This document shows positions 44,475-53,117 of a stretch of DNA of 64,000 nucleotides, piece after piece. Under the pieces are notes generated by a model, which saw only the letters and a program-made list of their open reading frames with translations, was not told the origin of the DNA and did no database searches. The translations under genes and the position numbers were made by a program. The stretch is from UBA1444 sp964521625 (GTDB lineage Bacteria > Bacillota > Negativicutes > UBA1444), in the NCBI GenBank assembly GCA_964521625.1, contig CAZFSM010000020.1, forward strand, positions 1-64,000, read 5' to 3'. Every line of letters starts with the position of its first letter. The first letter of the stretch is position 1.

Positions 44475-45581
44475 ATGAAAATGTCATTTCGTTGGTACGG
44501 CCAGCAGAATGAATCCTATCCCTTGCAATATGTTCGCCAGATTCCCGGCGTGCATCATATTGTCGGCGCGGTTTTCGATGTGCCGGTGGGTGAAGTGTGG
44601 CCGCTGGAAAAAATCTTCGCCTTGAAACAAGAAGTGGAGTCTGCCGGGTTGGCGCTGGAAACCATCGAGAGCGTGAATATTCATGAAGAGATCAAGCTTG
44701 GTGGTCCGGCCCGCGACCGCTTCATTGAAAATTACATTCAGACCCTGCGAAACTTGGCCCAGATCGGCATCAATGTCGTTTGCTACAACTTCATGCCGGT
44801 ATTTGACTGGACCCGGACCGAACTGGCCAAGGTCTTGCCGGATGGCTCGTCGGTACTTTCTTATGATGCCCGGATTCTGCACGACCTGACGCCGGAAATG
44901 ATGGCGGATCGGATGGAACGGGAGTCGAACGGTTTTATGCTGACCGGCTGGGAGAAAGCGCGCCTGCAGTCATTGCAGCTACTGTTCGACAAATACAAAT
45001 CCTTTACCGAAGATACCCTGTTTGCCAATCTCGGTTACTTTTTGCGGGCGATCATTCCTGTCGCCGAGCAGTGCGGCATCAAAATGGCGATCCACCCGGA
45101 CGATCCGCCCTGGTCTGTTTTCGGTCTGCCGCGCATCGCGACTTCCCAGCAAAACCTGCAACGAATCGTCGATCTGGTCGATAGCCCCTGCAACGGGCTG
45201 ACCCTCTGCAGCGGCTCGCTGGGGGCCAATGCGGAAAATGACATCCCGGCGATCATCCGGCATTTTGGCAAGCAAGGCCGCCTGCATTTCGGTCACGTCC
45301 GCAACATCAAGATTCACGAACCCGGTGTGTTCGACGAATCGTCCCATAAAACCGATGACGGCTCGCTGGATATGGTGGAAATCATGAAAGCGTACTGGGA
45401 TATCGGCTTTACCGGCCCAATCCGGCCCGACCACGGACGGATGATTTGGGGCGAAAAGGGGCGTCCGGGCTACGGTTTGTACGATCGCGGCCTCGGCATC
45501 ATGTATTTGCATGGAATTTGGGATACTTTCAAGCAAAATGCAGCCAAATATTCAGAATCCTGCAGGAGTTTCGCCAACTAA
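44475..45581 (+). CDS. uxuA: Mannonate dehydratase
   Basis: 368 aa from ATG at 44475 (GGAGGAG upstream; the frame is open to 44328 inside the nitroreductase). Conserved: FRWYGQQNESYPLQYVRQIPG, CYNFMPVFDWTRT, MAIHPDDPPW, CSGSLGANAEND, HFGHVRNIKI and RPDHGRMIWGE, which supply the metal ligands. It dehydrates D-mannonate to 2-keto-3-deoxygluconate in hexuronate breakdown. The only hexuronate enzyme in the window; a TRAP transporter follows. Confidence 0.93.
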   Translation: MKMSFRWYGQQNESYPLQYVRQIPGVHHIVGAVFDVPVGEVWPLEKIFALKQEVESAGLALETIESVNIHEEIKLGGPARDRFIENYIQTLRNLAQIGINVVCYNFMPVFDWTRTELAKVLPDGSSVLSYDARILHDLTPEMMADRMERESNGFMLTGWEKARLQSLQLLFDKYKSFTEDTLFANLGYFLRAIIPVAEQCGIKMAIHPDDPPWSVFGLPRIATSQQNLQRIVDLVDSPCNGLTLCSGSLGANAENDIPAIIRHFGKQGRLHFGHVRNIKIHEPGVFDESSHKTDDGSLDMVEIMKAYWDIGFTGPIRPDHGRMIWGEKGRPGYGLYDRGLGIMYLHGIWDTFKQNAAKYSESCRSFAN

Positions 45582-45680
45582 ATCGAATTATCTCTTAGAA
45601 TCGAAAGAGCCCGGTCCCGCTGAACTTTCAGTGTGGCAATATGCGCGGGAAAATACTAAACAGGAAAGGACCGTGAACGC

Positions 45681-46694
45681 ATGAAACAAGCTCTCAAACT
45701 CGTTGGCGTCGCCACCCTCGGCCTCGCACTGCTGATCTCCGCAGGCTGCGGCGGCGGCGAGAAAAAGGCAGAGGCGCCGAAAGCGCCGGAAAAAATCACC
45801 CTGAAGTTCGGTCATCTGGCAGATGAGAAAAACACCTGGCATCTCGGCGCACTGAAATTCAAAGAGATCGTCGAGAAAAACTCGAATGGCCGCCTTGAAG
45901 TTAAGGTCTATCCGAACGAGCAGCTCGGCAACGAAAAAGCGCTTGTCACCAGTATCCAGAATGGCACTGCCGACATGGGAATTTTCGGTGAAACCCTGAC
46001 CACCTTCGGCGCCAGCAAAACAATCCTGATGGCGACACCGTACCTGTTAAAAGATGCCGCCCAACTACACAAAGTCGCTGGCGGTGAAATCGGTAAAGAA
46101 ATCGAAGCCCAGGTTGTTGAAAAAGCCAAAATTCGCCCGATCGGTTACTTTGAGCGCGGCCCGCGCGACCTGACCTCCAATCGCCCGATCAAAACTCCCG
46201 ATGACCTGAAAGGTCTCAAACTGCGCGTTCCCAACGTTCCTTTGTTTGTTGACACCTGGCAGGCGCTCGGCGCCAAACCGATCCCGATGGCCTTCTCCGA
46301 AGTATTCACCAGCCTGCAGCAAGGCGCCATTGACGGACAAGAGAATCCATATGCGCTGATTCGCAGCTCCAACCTGTTTGAAGTCCAGAAGTTCCTGAAT
46401 AAAACTGGCCACGTCCGCTCCTGGATCTATGTTTGCATCGGCGAAAAGAAATTCCAGTCGTTGCCGCCTGATCTGCAAAAGGTCGTTTTGGATGCTGGCA
46501 AAGAAATGCAAAAATATGAAAATGAGATCTTCTTAAAAGGCGAGAAAGAGCTCGAAGCCTTCTTGAAAACTAAGATGACGTTTGTTGAAGACGTCGATAT
46601 CGCCGCTTTCCAGAAGAAAGCCGCCGAAGCCGTTTTGGCCAAGTTTGACGCCGACCAAAAGGCTATGTACACCAAAGTCATCAACATGAAGTAA
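45681..46694 (+). CDS. TRAP transporter substrate-binding lipoprotein, DctP family
   Basis: 337 aa. Lipobox LLISAGC with Cys near residue 23; DctP features FGHLADEKNTWHLGALKFKEIVEKNS, KGLKLRVPNVPLFVD and GAIDGQENP. In the family the Arg in KLRVP binds a carboxylate. Lies 99 bp after uxuA and may bind a sugar acid. A GC-rich hairpin follows and may limit downstream transcription. Confidence 0.92.
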   Translation: MKQALKLVGVATLGLALLISAGCGGGEKKAEAPKAPEKITLKFGHLADEKNTWHLGALKFKEIVEKNSNGRLEVKVYPNEQLGNEKALVTSIQNGTADMGIFGETLTTFGASKTILMATPYLLKDAAQLHKVAGGEIGKEIEAQVVEKAKIRPIGYFERGPRDLTSNRPIKTPDDLKGLKLRVPNVPLFVDTWQALGAKPIPMAFSEVFTSLQQGAIDGQENPYALIRSSNLFEVQKFLNKTGHVRSWIYVCIGEKKFQSLPPDLQKVVLDAGKEMQKYENEIFLKGEKELEAFLKTKMTFVEDVDIAAFQKKAAEAVLAKFDADQKAMYTKVINMK

Positions 46695-46718
46695 AAATCC
46701 CATTCATAATTTTGGGCA

Positions 46719-46746
46719 GAGAGCGTCCGGAAAGCCGGGCGCTCTC
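46719..46746 (+). terminator. Attenuator-like hairpin between dctP and dctQ
   Basis: GAGAGCGTCCGG and CCGGGCGCTCTC pair around AAAG, followed by CCCTCTTT. Such hairpins after a binding-protein gene usually lower expression of the membrane subunits; the T-run is weak, so it may instead be an mRNA stability element. Confidence 0.6.
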
Positions 46747-46769
46747 CCCTCTTTAACTGGAGGCCTCAT

Positions 46770-47279
46770 GTGAATATTTTATTTCGATTTCTAGATCATT
46801 GGCTGCGCATGGGCGCTATTCTCAGCATGTTTCTGCTGCTGGGCGTCGTATTGCTGCAAGTTTTCGCCCGCATTGCCCTGCCCCAGGTCCCTGCCTGGAC
46901 CGAAGAAGCCTCCCGCCTGTTTTTCATGTGGGCGGTTGCTTTTGCCGCAGGTCCGGCCGTGCGGGAGCAAGCCTATGTCGACGTGGACTCATTCACAATT
47001 CACTTGCCGCAAAAACTGCAGCTTTGGCTGGCGATTCTGCTTGACGTCGTTTTAGTCGGCTTTTCCGGCATCATGGTCCATGAATCAACCAAATTGATCA
47101 TGTCTTTAGAAGGGCAGACCTCCGCCGCCCTGATGTGGCCAATGCACATTTTCTACGCATCAATCTGGCTGCAAACCGCCATGCTGACCCTCTATCTCGC
47201 CCGCTCCGTTGTGCGGATGATCCGTACCGGCAGCATAAAGAATGAAGCGCAGGCCGTCAAAGGAGGCGAGGCAATCTAA
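46770..47279 (+). CDS. TRAP transporter small membrane subunit, DctQ
   Basis: 169 aa, four membrane segments, with PAWTEEASRLFFMWAVAFAAGPAVREQAYVDVD characteristic of DctQ. GTG start with GGAGG. Its stop overlaps the dctM start (TAATG). Confidence 0.9.
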   Translation: MNILFRFLDHWLRMGAILSMFLLLGVVLLQVFARIALPQVPAWTEEASRLFFMWAVAFAAGPAVREQAYVDVDSFTIHLPQKLQLWLAILLDVVLVGFSGIMVHESTKLIMSLEGQTSAALMWPMHIFYASIWLQTAMLTLYLARSVVRMIRTGSIKNEAQAVKGGEAI

Positions 47280-48556
47280 TGGTCGCCGTTTTATTTATCG
47301 TCTTTCTCGGCTGTGTCATGTTACGTATGCCGATTGCCTTCAGTCTGGGCTTTTCCTCTTTTGTTTATATTGCGGCCTCGGATATCCCGCTGAGCATTAT
47401 CCCGGAGAGGATGTTCTCCGGCATTGATTCGTTCGTCATTCTCTGCGTTCCTGGTTTTATCCTCGCCGGCAACCTGATGAATGTCGGCGGCATTACCGAA
47501 CGCATCATCAAGTTTTGCATGGCTTTGGTCGGCCACATTCGCGGCGGCCTGGCGCTGTCCAATGTCGGCGCCTCGATGGTTTTTGCCGGCATCAGCGGTA
47601 CTGCCGTATCGGATGCGGTCAGTATCGGTACGATCATGATTCCCGCCATGGTAAAACGCGGCTATAGCGCAGCGTTTTCCGGCGCCGTGACCGCTTCCGC
47701 TTCTACGATGGGACCGATCATCCCGCCCAGCCTGCCGATGGTTATTGCCGGCACCGTTACCGGCCTGTCGGTCAGTCGGTTACTGGTCGGCGGCATCATT
47801 CCCGGCCTGTTACTGGGGCTCGGCATCGGCACTGTCGCCTATTTTATTTCTGTCAAACGCGGTTATCCCAAAGATGAACGATTGCCGTTTAAAGAAGTCG
47901 TCAAAAGTTTCTTTGGTGCGTTCTGGGCGATCCTGATGACGCTGATCATTCTCGGCGGCATCATGGGCGGCTTTTTTACGCCAACCGAAGCAGCCATGGT
48001 CGCTGTGTTCTATGCAATCATTATTGGCTTTTTCGTATATGGCGAATTGAAGCCATCCATGTTGCCGGCGATTTTCTTTGAGTCGGCGGTAACCACCGCT
48101 TCGTTGATGGTCCTGGTCGGCTTCGCCAACGTGTTTGCCTGGATTCTCACCAGCGAAGAGATCCCAGTGATGATCACCACTGCGATGCTCGATTTGTCGC
48201 GCGACCCGATGGTATATATCATGTTGGTCAATATCCTGCTGATTTTAGTCGGCATGTTCATGGAAACCATCGCAGCACTGATGATCCTGATGCCGATCCT
48301 GCTGAAGCCAGCCATTGAGTTGGGCATCGATCCGATTCAGTTTGCCTTGATGTGTGTGCTAAACCTGGTCATCGGCCTGACTACCCCGCCGGTAGGCGTC
48401 TGCCTGTTCGTGGCATCCGCCATCGCCAAGGTTTCGATCGGTCGCCTGACTTGGGCGCTACTTCCATTCATCGGGGTTAGCATCGTGGTCCTGCTGCTGG
48501 TCAGTTATGTGCCCGCTGTCACCTTGTGGCTACCCAACCTGGTGTTCAACAAATAA
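47279..48556 (+). CDS. TRAP transporter large membrane subunit, DctM
   Basis: 425 aa with about 12 segments. DctM blocks: FAGISGTAVSDAVSIGTIMIPAMVKRGYS, TMGPIIPPSLPMVIAG, GGFFTPTEAAMVAVFYA and LTTPPVGVCLFVASA. It forms the sodium-driven permease with the 46770 subunit. The operon ends at the terminator in 48815-48866. Confidence 0.92.
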   Translation: MVAVLFIVFLGCVMLRMPIAFSLGFSSFVYIAASDIPLSIIPERMFSGIDSFVILCVPGFILAGNLMNVGGITERIIKFCMALVGHIRGGLALSNVGASMVFAGISGTAVSDAVSIGTIMIPAMVKRGYSAAFSGAVTASASTMGPIIPPSLPMVIAGTVTGLSVSRLLVGGIIPGLLLGLGIGTVAYFISVKRGYPKDERLPFKEVVKSFFGAFWAILMTLIILGGIMGGFFTPTEAAMVAVFYAIIIGFFVYGELKPSMLPAIFFESAVTTASLMVLVGFANVFAWILTSEEIPVMITTAMLDLSRDPMVYIMLVNILLILVGMFMETIAALMILMPILLKPAIELGIDPIQFALMCVLNLVIGLTTPPVGVCLFVASAIAKVSIGRLTWALLPFIGVSIVVLLLVSYVPAVTLWLPNLVFNK

Positions 48557-48580
48557 GGGAAGAAGTGAATAATTCCTAGA

Positions 48581-48786
48581 AAACCACTGAATAATCCGAT
48601 TGCTGAGGATTTCAGCCTTGATTCGCATCGATTTGCGACTGGTTTCGCCGGTCAGCCAGAAACGCTTCGTCCGTCGCTTCTGGCTTCAAATCAACATCCA
48701 TGTTGATTTGCCCAGACAAAACTGCGTCCCTGCATCGGCGAATACTACGGCCTCAATCCAATGCAATCTCCATTATTTCAGTGTTT
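48581..48786. repeat. Palindromic MITE-like element (copy 3)
   Basis: 206 bp. Terminal inverted repeats: AAACCACTGAATAAT (48581-48595) and ATTATTTCAGTGTTT (48772-48786). Central hairpin AAATCAACA tcca TGTTGATTT at about 48688-48709. Interior blocks match copy 2 and, without the centre, copy 1. It lies right after dctM. Confidence 0.8.
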
Positions 48787-48814
48787 CCCTAGCATTGCTG
48801 TGTTTCCAAAAATC

Positions 48815-48866
48815 AACGGGGCTGTGCAAGACTCTTTATGAGTTCTCGCACAACCCCGTTTTAGTT
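48815..48866 (+). terminator. Terminator of the uxuA-TRAP region
   Basis: AACGGGGCTGTGC and GCACAACCCCGTT form a long stem with a 20-nt loop, followed by TTAGTTT. It lies between two repeat elements in opposite orientation. Confidence 0.8.
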
Positions 48867-48905
48867 TATTCTTGGAGAAACTGTGGATAAATCACGAAAA
48901 CGAAC

Positions 48906-49109
48906 GGAAGCACTGAAAGAATGAAGCTCATCTTTGATTTGAACCGTATAATTCGTCGTCATGCAGCGATGAATTACGAAAAAATCAACATGGACGTTGA
49001 TTTTAGGACTAATGCGACGGACGGAGCTTTTTAGTCCGTTTGGTAGTTGCTGCATGACGCTACGAATTTAGGTGAAAAACAACAATGCGCGGAATTATTC
49101 AGTGCTTGC
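48906..49109. repeat. Palindromic MITE-like element (copy 4, opposite orientation)
   Basis: 204 bp. Terminal inverted repeats near 48906-48923 (gaagcactgaaagaat) and 49092-49109 (attattcagtgcttgc). Central hairpin AAAATCAAC atggac GTTGATTTT at about 48982-49004. Its reverse complement gives GCTCCGTCCGTCGC ahead of the hairpin, the same block as copy 3. Both arms also share AATTCGT and CGTCATGCAGC, so the whole element is a long imperfect palindrome. Confidence 0.8.
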
Positions 49110-49124
49110 TTTTGTTGCAAAACC

Positions 49125-50237
49125 CTATTTCAGATACTCCGCCACCTTCTGCCCGGTAATCGGCGCCAGGGCAATCCCATCACCTTCATGGCCCGCCGCC
49201 ATGATCAAGCCCGGCAATCCTTCAACCGGCCCCAGGATTGGCAGACCATCCGGCGTATGCGGTCGCAGGCCGGCAAAAGTCCGGATGATATTCACTTTGG
49301 CCAGTGCCGGCAAAATCCGCCGGGCATGCTGCGCAACCGCCTCGATCCCCGCCAGCGTCGTTTTGCGGTCAAATCCGGCAAATTCACGGGTACTGCCGAT
49401 CAGCAGGCTGCCATGCGCCGTCTGCTCGACGGCCAGGCCGACGCCCAGCCGATGCTGCCGGTCCGTCGGGTCCAGTTCTTCCGGATGATACTTGGCGATC
49501 AAGTAGCAAGCGCAGAGCAGGACATGGTTCAACATTGGCGGCAAGGGTTCGGTCACCAGAATCTGGCCGCGCCTGGGTTTGATCGGCAGATCGATGCCAA
49601 AGGGAGACAGCAGCGCCGGCGCCCAGACACCGGTCGCATTAACCACATAATCGGCCCGCAGTTCTCCCTGCCCGGTCTTGACGCCGCAAACGCGACCGTT
49701 TTCCACCAGGAGTGCCTGCACTTCGATGCCTGGTCTGATTTGTGCGCCGAGTCGCCGGGCCGCCTGGGCAAAGCCCTGCGCCAGCCGGATCGGATTGACT
49801 TGGGCATCGTCGGCGCAATAAGCCGCGCCCCAGAGGTCTTCCGCCAGTAGCGGTTCCGACTGCCGCGCCTGCTGGATCGGCAACAGTTCGACCTGCAGCC
49901 CGGCCTGTTTTTGTTTGACAATCAGGCCTTGCAGCAGCTGGGCCTGTTTTTCCGATTCGGCTACGATCATGCCGCCGCAGGGCATGTATTCGATGTCATA
50001 GTCCAGTTCCGCTGCCAACGTCCGGTATAGCGCCGCGCTTTGCATCGCCAGGTCCAGGTGTGGCCCCGGGTTCTTTGACTGCAGGATGATAAAGCCGTCA
50101 CAGGCGCCGGAAGTCCCGGCGGCGATATCGCCCCGGTCCAGCAGTACGACCCGCTTACTGGCTTTGGCTGCGTAGTAAGCGACCGAGGTGCCGATGACAC
50201 CGCCGCCGATGACGATTACTTCCGACTGCTTATTCAT
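49125..50237 (-). CDS. FAD-dependent amine/amino-acid dehydrogenase, HcnC/DadA-like beta subunit
   Basis: 370 aa from ATG at 50237 (GGAGGTG at 7 bp). FAD-binding GGGVIGTSVAYYAAK near residue 10 and the DAO-type C-terminus FAGLRPHTPDGLPILGPVEGLPGLIMAAGHEGDGIALAP. This is the catalytic subunit type that oxidises the C-N bond of secondary amines or D-amino acids in HcnC, opine oxidase OoxB and proline dehydrogenase beta. Last gene of the lysine-riboswitch operon; it overlaps the preceding gene by 8 bp. Confidence 0.88.
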   Translation of the reverse strand: MNKQSEVIVIGGGVIGTSVAYYAAKASKRVVLLDRGDIAAGTSGACDGFIILQSKNPGPHLDLAMQSAALYRTLAAELDYDIEYMPCGGMIVAESEKQAQLLQGLIVKQKQAGLQVELLPIQQARQSEPLLAEDLWGAAYCADDAQVNPIRLAQGFAQAARRLGAQIRPGIEVQALLVENGRVCGVKTGQGELRADYVVNATGVWAPALLSPFGIDLPIKPRRGQILVTEPLPPMLNHVLLCACYLIAKYHPEELDPTDRQHRLGVGLAVEQTAHGSLLIGSTREFAGFDRKTTLAGIEAVAQHARRILPALAKVNIIRTFAGLRPHTPDGLPILGPVEGLPGLIMAAGHEGDGIALAPITGQKVAEYLK

Positions 50238-50994
50238 CGTCGTCACCTCCGGCCAGTGCTTCCAGTGACAGCGTCCTTACCGGAACGCGGCTGGTCGGCG
50301 GCAAAATGTCGGCTGGCGACTGACCGGTCTCTTCGGCGATCACCCGACTGATCAGGCGGCGGCAGGTCCGTCCCTGGCATAGTCCCATGCCGGCCCGGGT
50401 CCGCATTTTCACGGCGGCCACCGTTTTTGCACCTTCACGCACGGCCTGCCGCACTTCGGTTTCCGAGACTTCGCAGCAGCGGCAGAGGAGTACCTCGCCC
50501 GGCGCGACCAGGCGCATACTGCGCACGTCATGTATGTACTGCTTGGGCACGGCCAGCGTCACAATCGCCGTGCCTTCTCGCTGCGCCCCGGTGTCGACTT
50601 TGACTACCCGAGCTTTGCTAACGAACCGGCCGGTGCGGTCCACTCCGTCGACAATCTCGTCCGAGCTGGGCAGCGGCAGATATTCATAGGGAAACATCAC
50701 CAGGGCTTCGGTTGCCGATTTCGAGGCATCAACCAGAAATATCGCCAATCCTGGGCATTTGCTGAGACAGATGCCGCAGCCACGGCACTTGTTGAGGTCC
50801 AGCCGCGGCAACTTCGTAATATCGGCGCCGACTTCGATCGCGCCGAACGGACAGGCCTTTTCGCAGGGATTACAGGGAATTTCCTGCACGCATTCGATCA
50901 CGGCGACCGGTCCCCGCTCGGCCCTTTCGGCTGGCGGGAATACCCCCGCTGCTTCTGCGGCGCTCAGCGCGCCGGTAAATTTTACGCCTTCCAT
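50230..50994 (-). CDS. Ferredoxin / BFD-like [2Fe-2S] subunit of the amine dehydrogenase
   Basis: 254 aa. N-terminal half: CIQEIPCNPCEKACP-type and CRGCGICLSKCPG [4Fe-4S] motifs (residues about 35-90). C-terminal half: BFD-like [2Fe-2S] domain with CRCCEVSE and GMGLCQGRTCRRLI. It probably carries electrons between the flavin subunits. In HcnB-type enzymes the BFD domain is at the end of the alpha subunit; here it is on a separate protein together with a ferredoxin, as in dye-linked proline dehydrogenases. The stop overlaps the 49125 start. Confidence 0.85.
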   Translation of the reverse strand: MEGVKFTGALSAAEAAGVFPPAERAERGPVAVIECVQEIPCNPCEKACPFGAIEVGADITKLPRLDLNKCRGCGICLSKCPGLAIFLVDASKSATEALVMFPYEYLPLPSSDEIVDGVDRTGRFVSKARVVKVDTGAQREGTAIVTLAVPKQYIHDVRSMRLVAPGEVLLCRCCEVSETEVRQAVREGAKTVAAVKMRTRAGMGLCQGRTCRRLISRVIAEETGQSPADILPPTSRVPVRTLSLEALAGGDDDE

Positions 50995-52106
50995 GCTGGA
51001 CCTCCTTGCACTGACTGCAGCGCCTGTTGCAAAATTTCCGCCTTGGCCAGCCGCCGGCCCTCGCCGAACGGGCCGGACCGCAGCACAGCAATTCGCTGCC
51101 TGACGGCAGCCTTATCGGCAGCTGCGGTGGCCGCCGCCACCAGTCCCAGTGATTCGGCGGCAGCAATCCCTGCCAGCCGGCCCTCTTCCATCGCGGTCGA
51201 AGCTTCTTCCACGCCGGTGATATCGCCGGCCACATACAAATAGGGCAAGCTGGTCAGCATATTATCATCATGCAGCGGCAGATGGCCGCCGAGCTTTGGT
51301 GAAAAGAAAAATTCGCAACCCGCCATCCAGGCCAGTTCGGTCAGCGGCGTCAACCCGACGGCCAACCCGACCGTATCGGCGGCCAGCGTCCGCTCGGACT
51401 GCGGATCGATCTTGCCATCCGGCCCCAGCGTCGCCAGCACAACCGCTTCGACTTTGCCCTGTCCGATCACCCGACTGATCGTTGTCCCGATCAAAATCGG
51501 CACGCCGGCACGTCTAATCTTGGCCGCATGCACGCCATAACCGCCGATCGACGGCATCGCTTCCACTACGGCCAACACTTCCGCGCCGGCCTGCATCAGT
51601 TGATAACAGACAATCAGGCCGACATTGCCGGAGCCAAGCATAATGAAACGTTTTCCTGGCAACACCCGGTGCACGTTGATCATCGTCTGGATCGCCCCGG
51701 CCCCCATCACGCCAGGCAAGGTCGAACCGGGAAATGCCACCGCGTTTTCCGAGGCGCCGGTCGCCAGAATAATCCGGCCAGTTTCCACCGTAACATGACG
51801 GCCTTCGCGCAATATCGCCACCCGGTTGTCAAACAGACCATGCACAACTGCGTCCAGCCATACGGTAACACCGCTGTCGGCCGCTTCCCTCAGCAGTTGC
51901 CGGCCGATGTCATAGCCGCGCACGCCGGCGCGGTGTTCGTGCGAGCCGAAAAATTTATGAATCTGCTTGAACAGCTGGCCGCCCGGCTTGTTATTCTCAT
52001 CGACAACCAAAGTGCGCGCACCGCGCTTGGCGGCTTCAATCGCCGCCGCCAGTCCGGCCGGCCCGGCGCCAACGATGACAATATCAAAACGCTGCCCTGT
52101 TGCCAT
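50982..52106 (-). CDS. NAD(P)/FAD-dependent oxidoreductase, HcnB/OoxA-like alpha subunit
   Basis: 374 aa from ATG at 52106, which overlaps the stop of the preceding gene (TGATG). FAD motif IVIVGAGPAGLAAAIEAAKRGARTLVVDE, second nucleotide motif FIMLGSGNVGLIVCYQLMQAGAEVLAVVE, and YVAGDITGVEEASTAMEEGRLAG. The BFD domain usually fused here is missing and is supplied by the 50230 protein. Pairs with the 49125 and 52106 subunits in a heterotetramer (inferred). Confidence 0.88.
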   Translation of the reverse strand: MATGQRFDIVIVGAGPAGLAAAIEAAKRGARTLVVDENNKPGGQLFKQIHKFFGSHEHRAGVRGYDIGRQLLREAADSGVTVWLDAVVHGLFDNRVAILREGRHVTVETGRIILATGASENAVAFPGSTLPGVMGAGAIQTMINVHRVLPGKRFIMLGSGNVGLIVCYQLMQAGAEVLAVVEAMPSIGGYGVHAAKIRRAGVPILIGTTISRVIGQGKVEAVVLATLGPDGKIDPQSERTLAADTVGLAVGLTPLTELAWMAGCEFFFSPKLGGHLPLHDDNMLTSLPYLYVAGDITGVEEASTAMEEGRLAGIAAAESLGLVAAATAAADKAAVRQRIAVLRSGPFGEGRRLAKAEILQQALQSVQGGPAWKA

Positions 52107-52411
52107 CACACCTCGCCCCCCTTCAGGTTGGAGGTAATGACCATGCCGGCTTTCACCGGCGTGACGCAGGTCCGCACATTGGGGATTCCATCCACCGTCA
52201 TCGCACAGTCGGTGCAACGGCCAATACCGCAAAAGACACCGCGCGGTTCGCCAAACCGGGGTGTCCTACGCATCACGATCATCCCCTGGGCCAGTAGTGC
52301 GGCGGCGATCGGTTCGCCTTCCACCGCCTGAATTTCGGCCCCGTCCACCGAAATGGTTACCAGCCGGCCAACCTCACGGTCGCCCAGTACCGGGTGTTTA
52401 TCCACTCTCAT
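52106..52411 (-). CDS. (2Fe-2S) ferredoxin-fold subunit, HcnA/SoxD-like
   Basis: 101 aa from ATG at 52411 (GGGGGAATAGAA upstream). Cysteines: GVFCGIGRCTDCAMTVDGIPNVRTC, the plant-type [2Fe-2S] pattern of HcnA and opine oxidase small subunits. The preceding residues (ISVDGAEIQAVEGEPIAAALLAQG) form the beta-grasp fold. Four bases after livF, which ties the oxidase to the transporter. Confidence 0.88.
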   Translation of the reverse strand: MRVDKHPVLGDREVGRLVTISVDGAEIQAVEGEPIAAALLAQGMIVMRRTPRFGEPRGVFCGIGRCTDCAMTVDGIPNVRTCVTPVKAGMVITSNLKGGEV

Positions 52412-52415
52412 TTCT

Positions 52416-53117
52416 CTATTCCCCCAGATAGGCGCAGCGCACCTCATCATTATCGATCAATTCTTCAGCCTGACCGGCCAACACTACTTCGCCTGTTTCC
52501 AACACATAGCCCCGGTCGGCAATCGACAGCGCCATGTGGGCATTCTGTTCCACCAGCAGGATTGTGGTCCCCTGTTCGTTGATATCAAGAATGGTTTCGA
52601 AAATCTGGTTTACCAGTAACGGCGCCAGGCCCATCGAAGGCTCATCCAACAACAGCAACCGCGGTCGGCTCATCATGCCGCGGCCGGTGGCCAGCATCTG
52701 CTGCTCGCCGCCGGACAGGGTCCCGGCATTTTGCTTCTTGCGTTCAAACAGGCGGGGAAACATTTCATAAATCCGCTGAATGTCGCGGGACACTTCATTG
52801 TCTTTGCGGGCATAAGCGCCGAGCAGCAAATTGTCCTCCACCGACAGTCGCGGAAATACCCGCCGACCTTCCGGCACCAGGGCAATTCCCTGCTTCACGA
52901 TCGCCGCCGGCGACAAATTGGTGATACTTTGCCCATCCAGGCAGATGTCGCCGGTTTTGCTGCGCAGCAAGCCGACCAGTGTTTTCAGGATCGTTGATTT
53001 GCCGGCCCCATTGGCGCCGATGATCGACACGATCTCGCCGGTATGCACTTCCAGGCTGACGTTGCGCACGGCATGAATCGCGCCGTAATACACATTAATG
53101 TCTTTTACGTTTAACAA
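52416..53117 (-). CDS. livF: Branched-chain-type amino-acid ABC transporter ATPase LivF
   Basis: 233 aa from TTG at 53117 (GAGGTG at 7 bp), overlapping livG by 23 bp; the longer frame to 53225 has no binding site. Walker A GANGAGKST, signature TLSGGEQQMLATGRGMMSRP, Walker B LLLDEPSMGL. ADP/ATP motor for uptake. The substrate may be a lysine-type compound rather than branched-chain amino acids because of the riboswitch. Confidence 0.9.
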   Translation of the reverse strand: MLNVKDINVYYGAIHAVRNVSLEVHTGEIVSIIGANGAGKSTILKTLVGLLRSKTGDICLDGQSITNLSPAAIVKQGIALVPEGRRVFPRLSVEDNLLLGAYARKDNEVSRDIQRIYEMFPRLFERKKQNAGTLSGGEQQMLATGRGMMSRPRLLLLDEPSMGLAPLLVNQIFETILDINEQGTTILLVEQNAHMALSIADRGYVLETGEVVLAGQAEELIDNDEVRCAYLGE

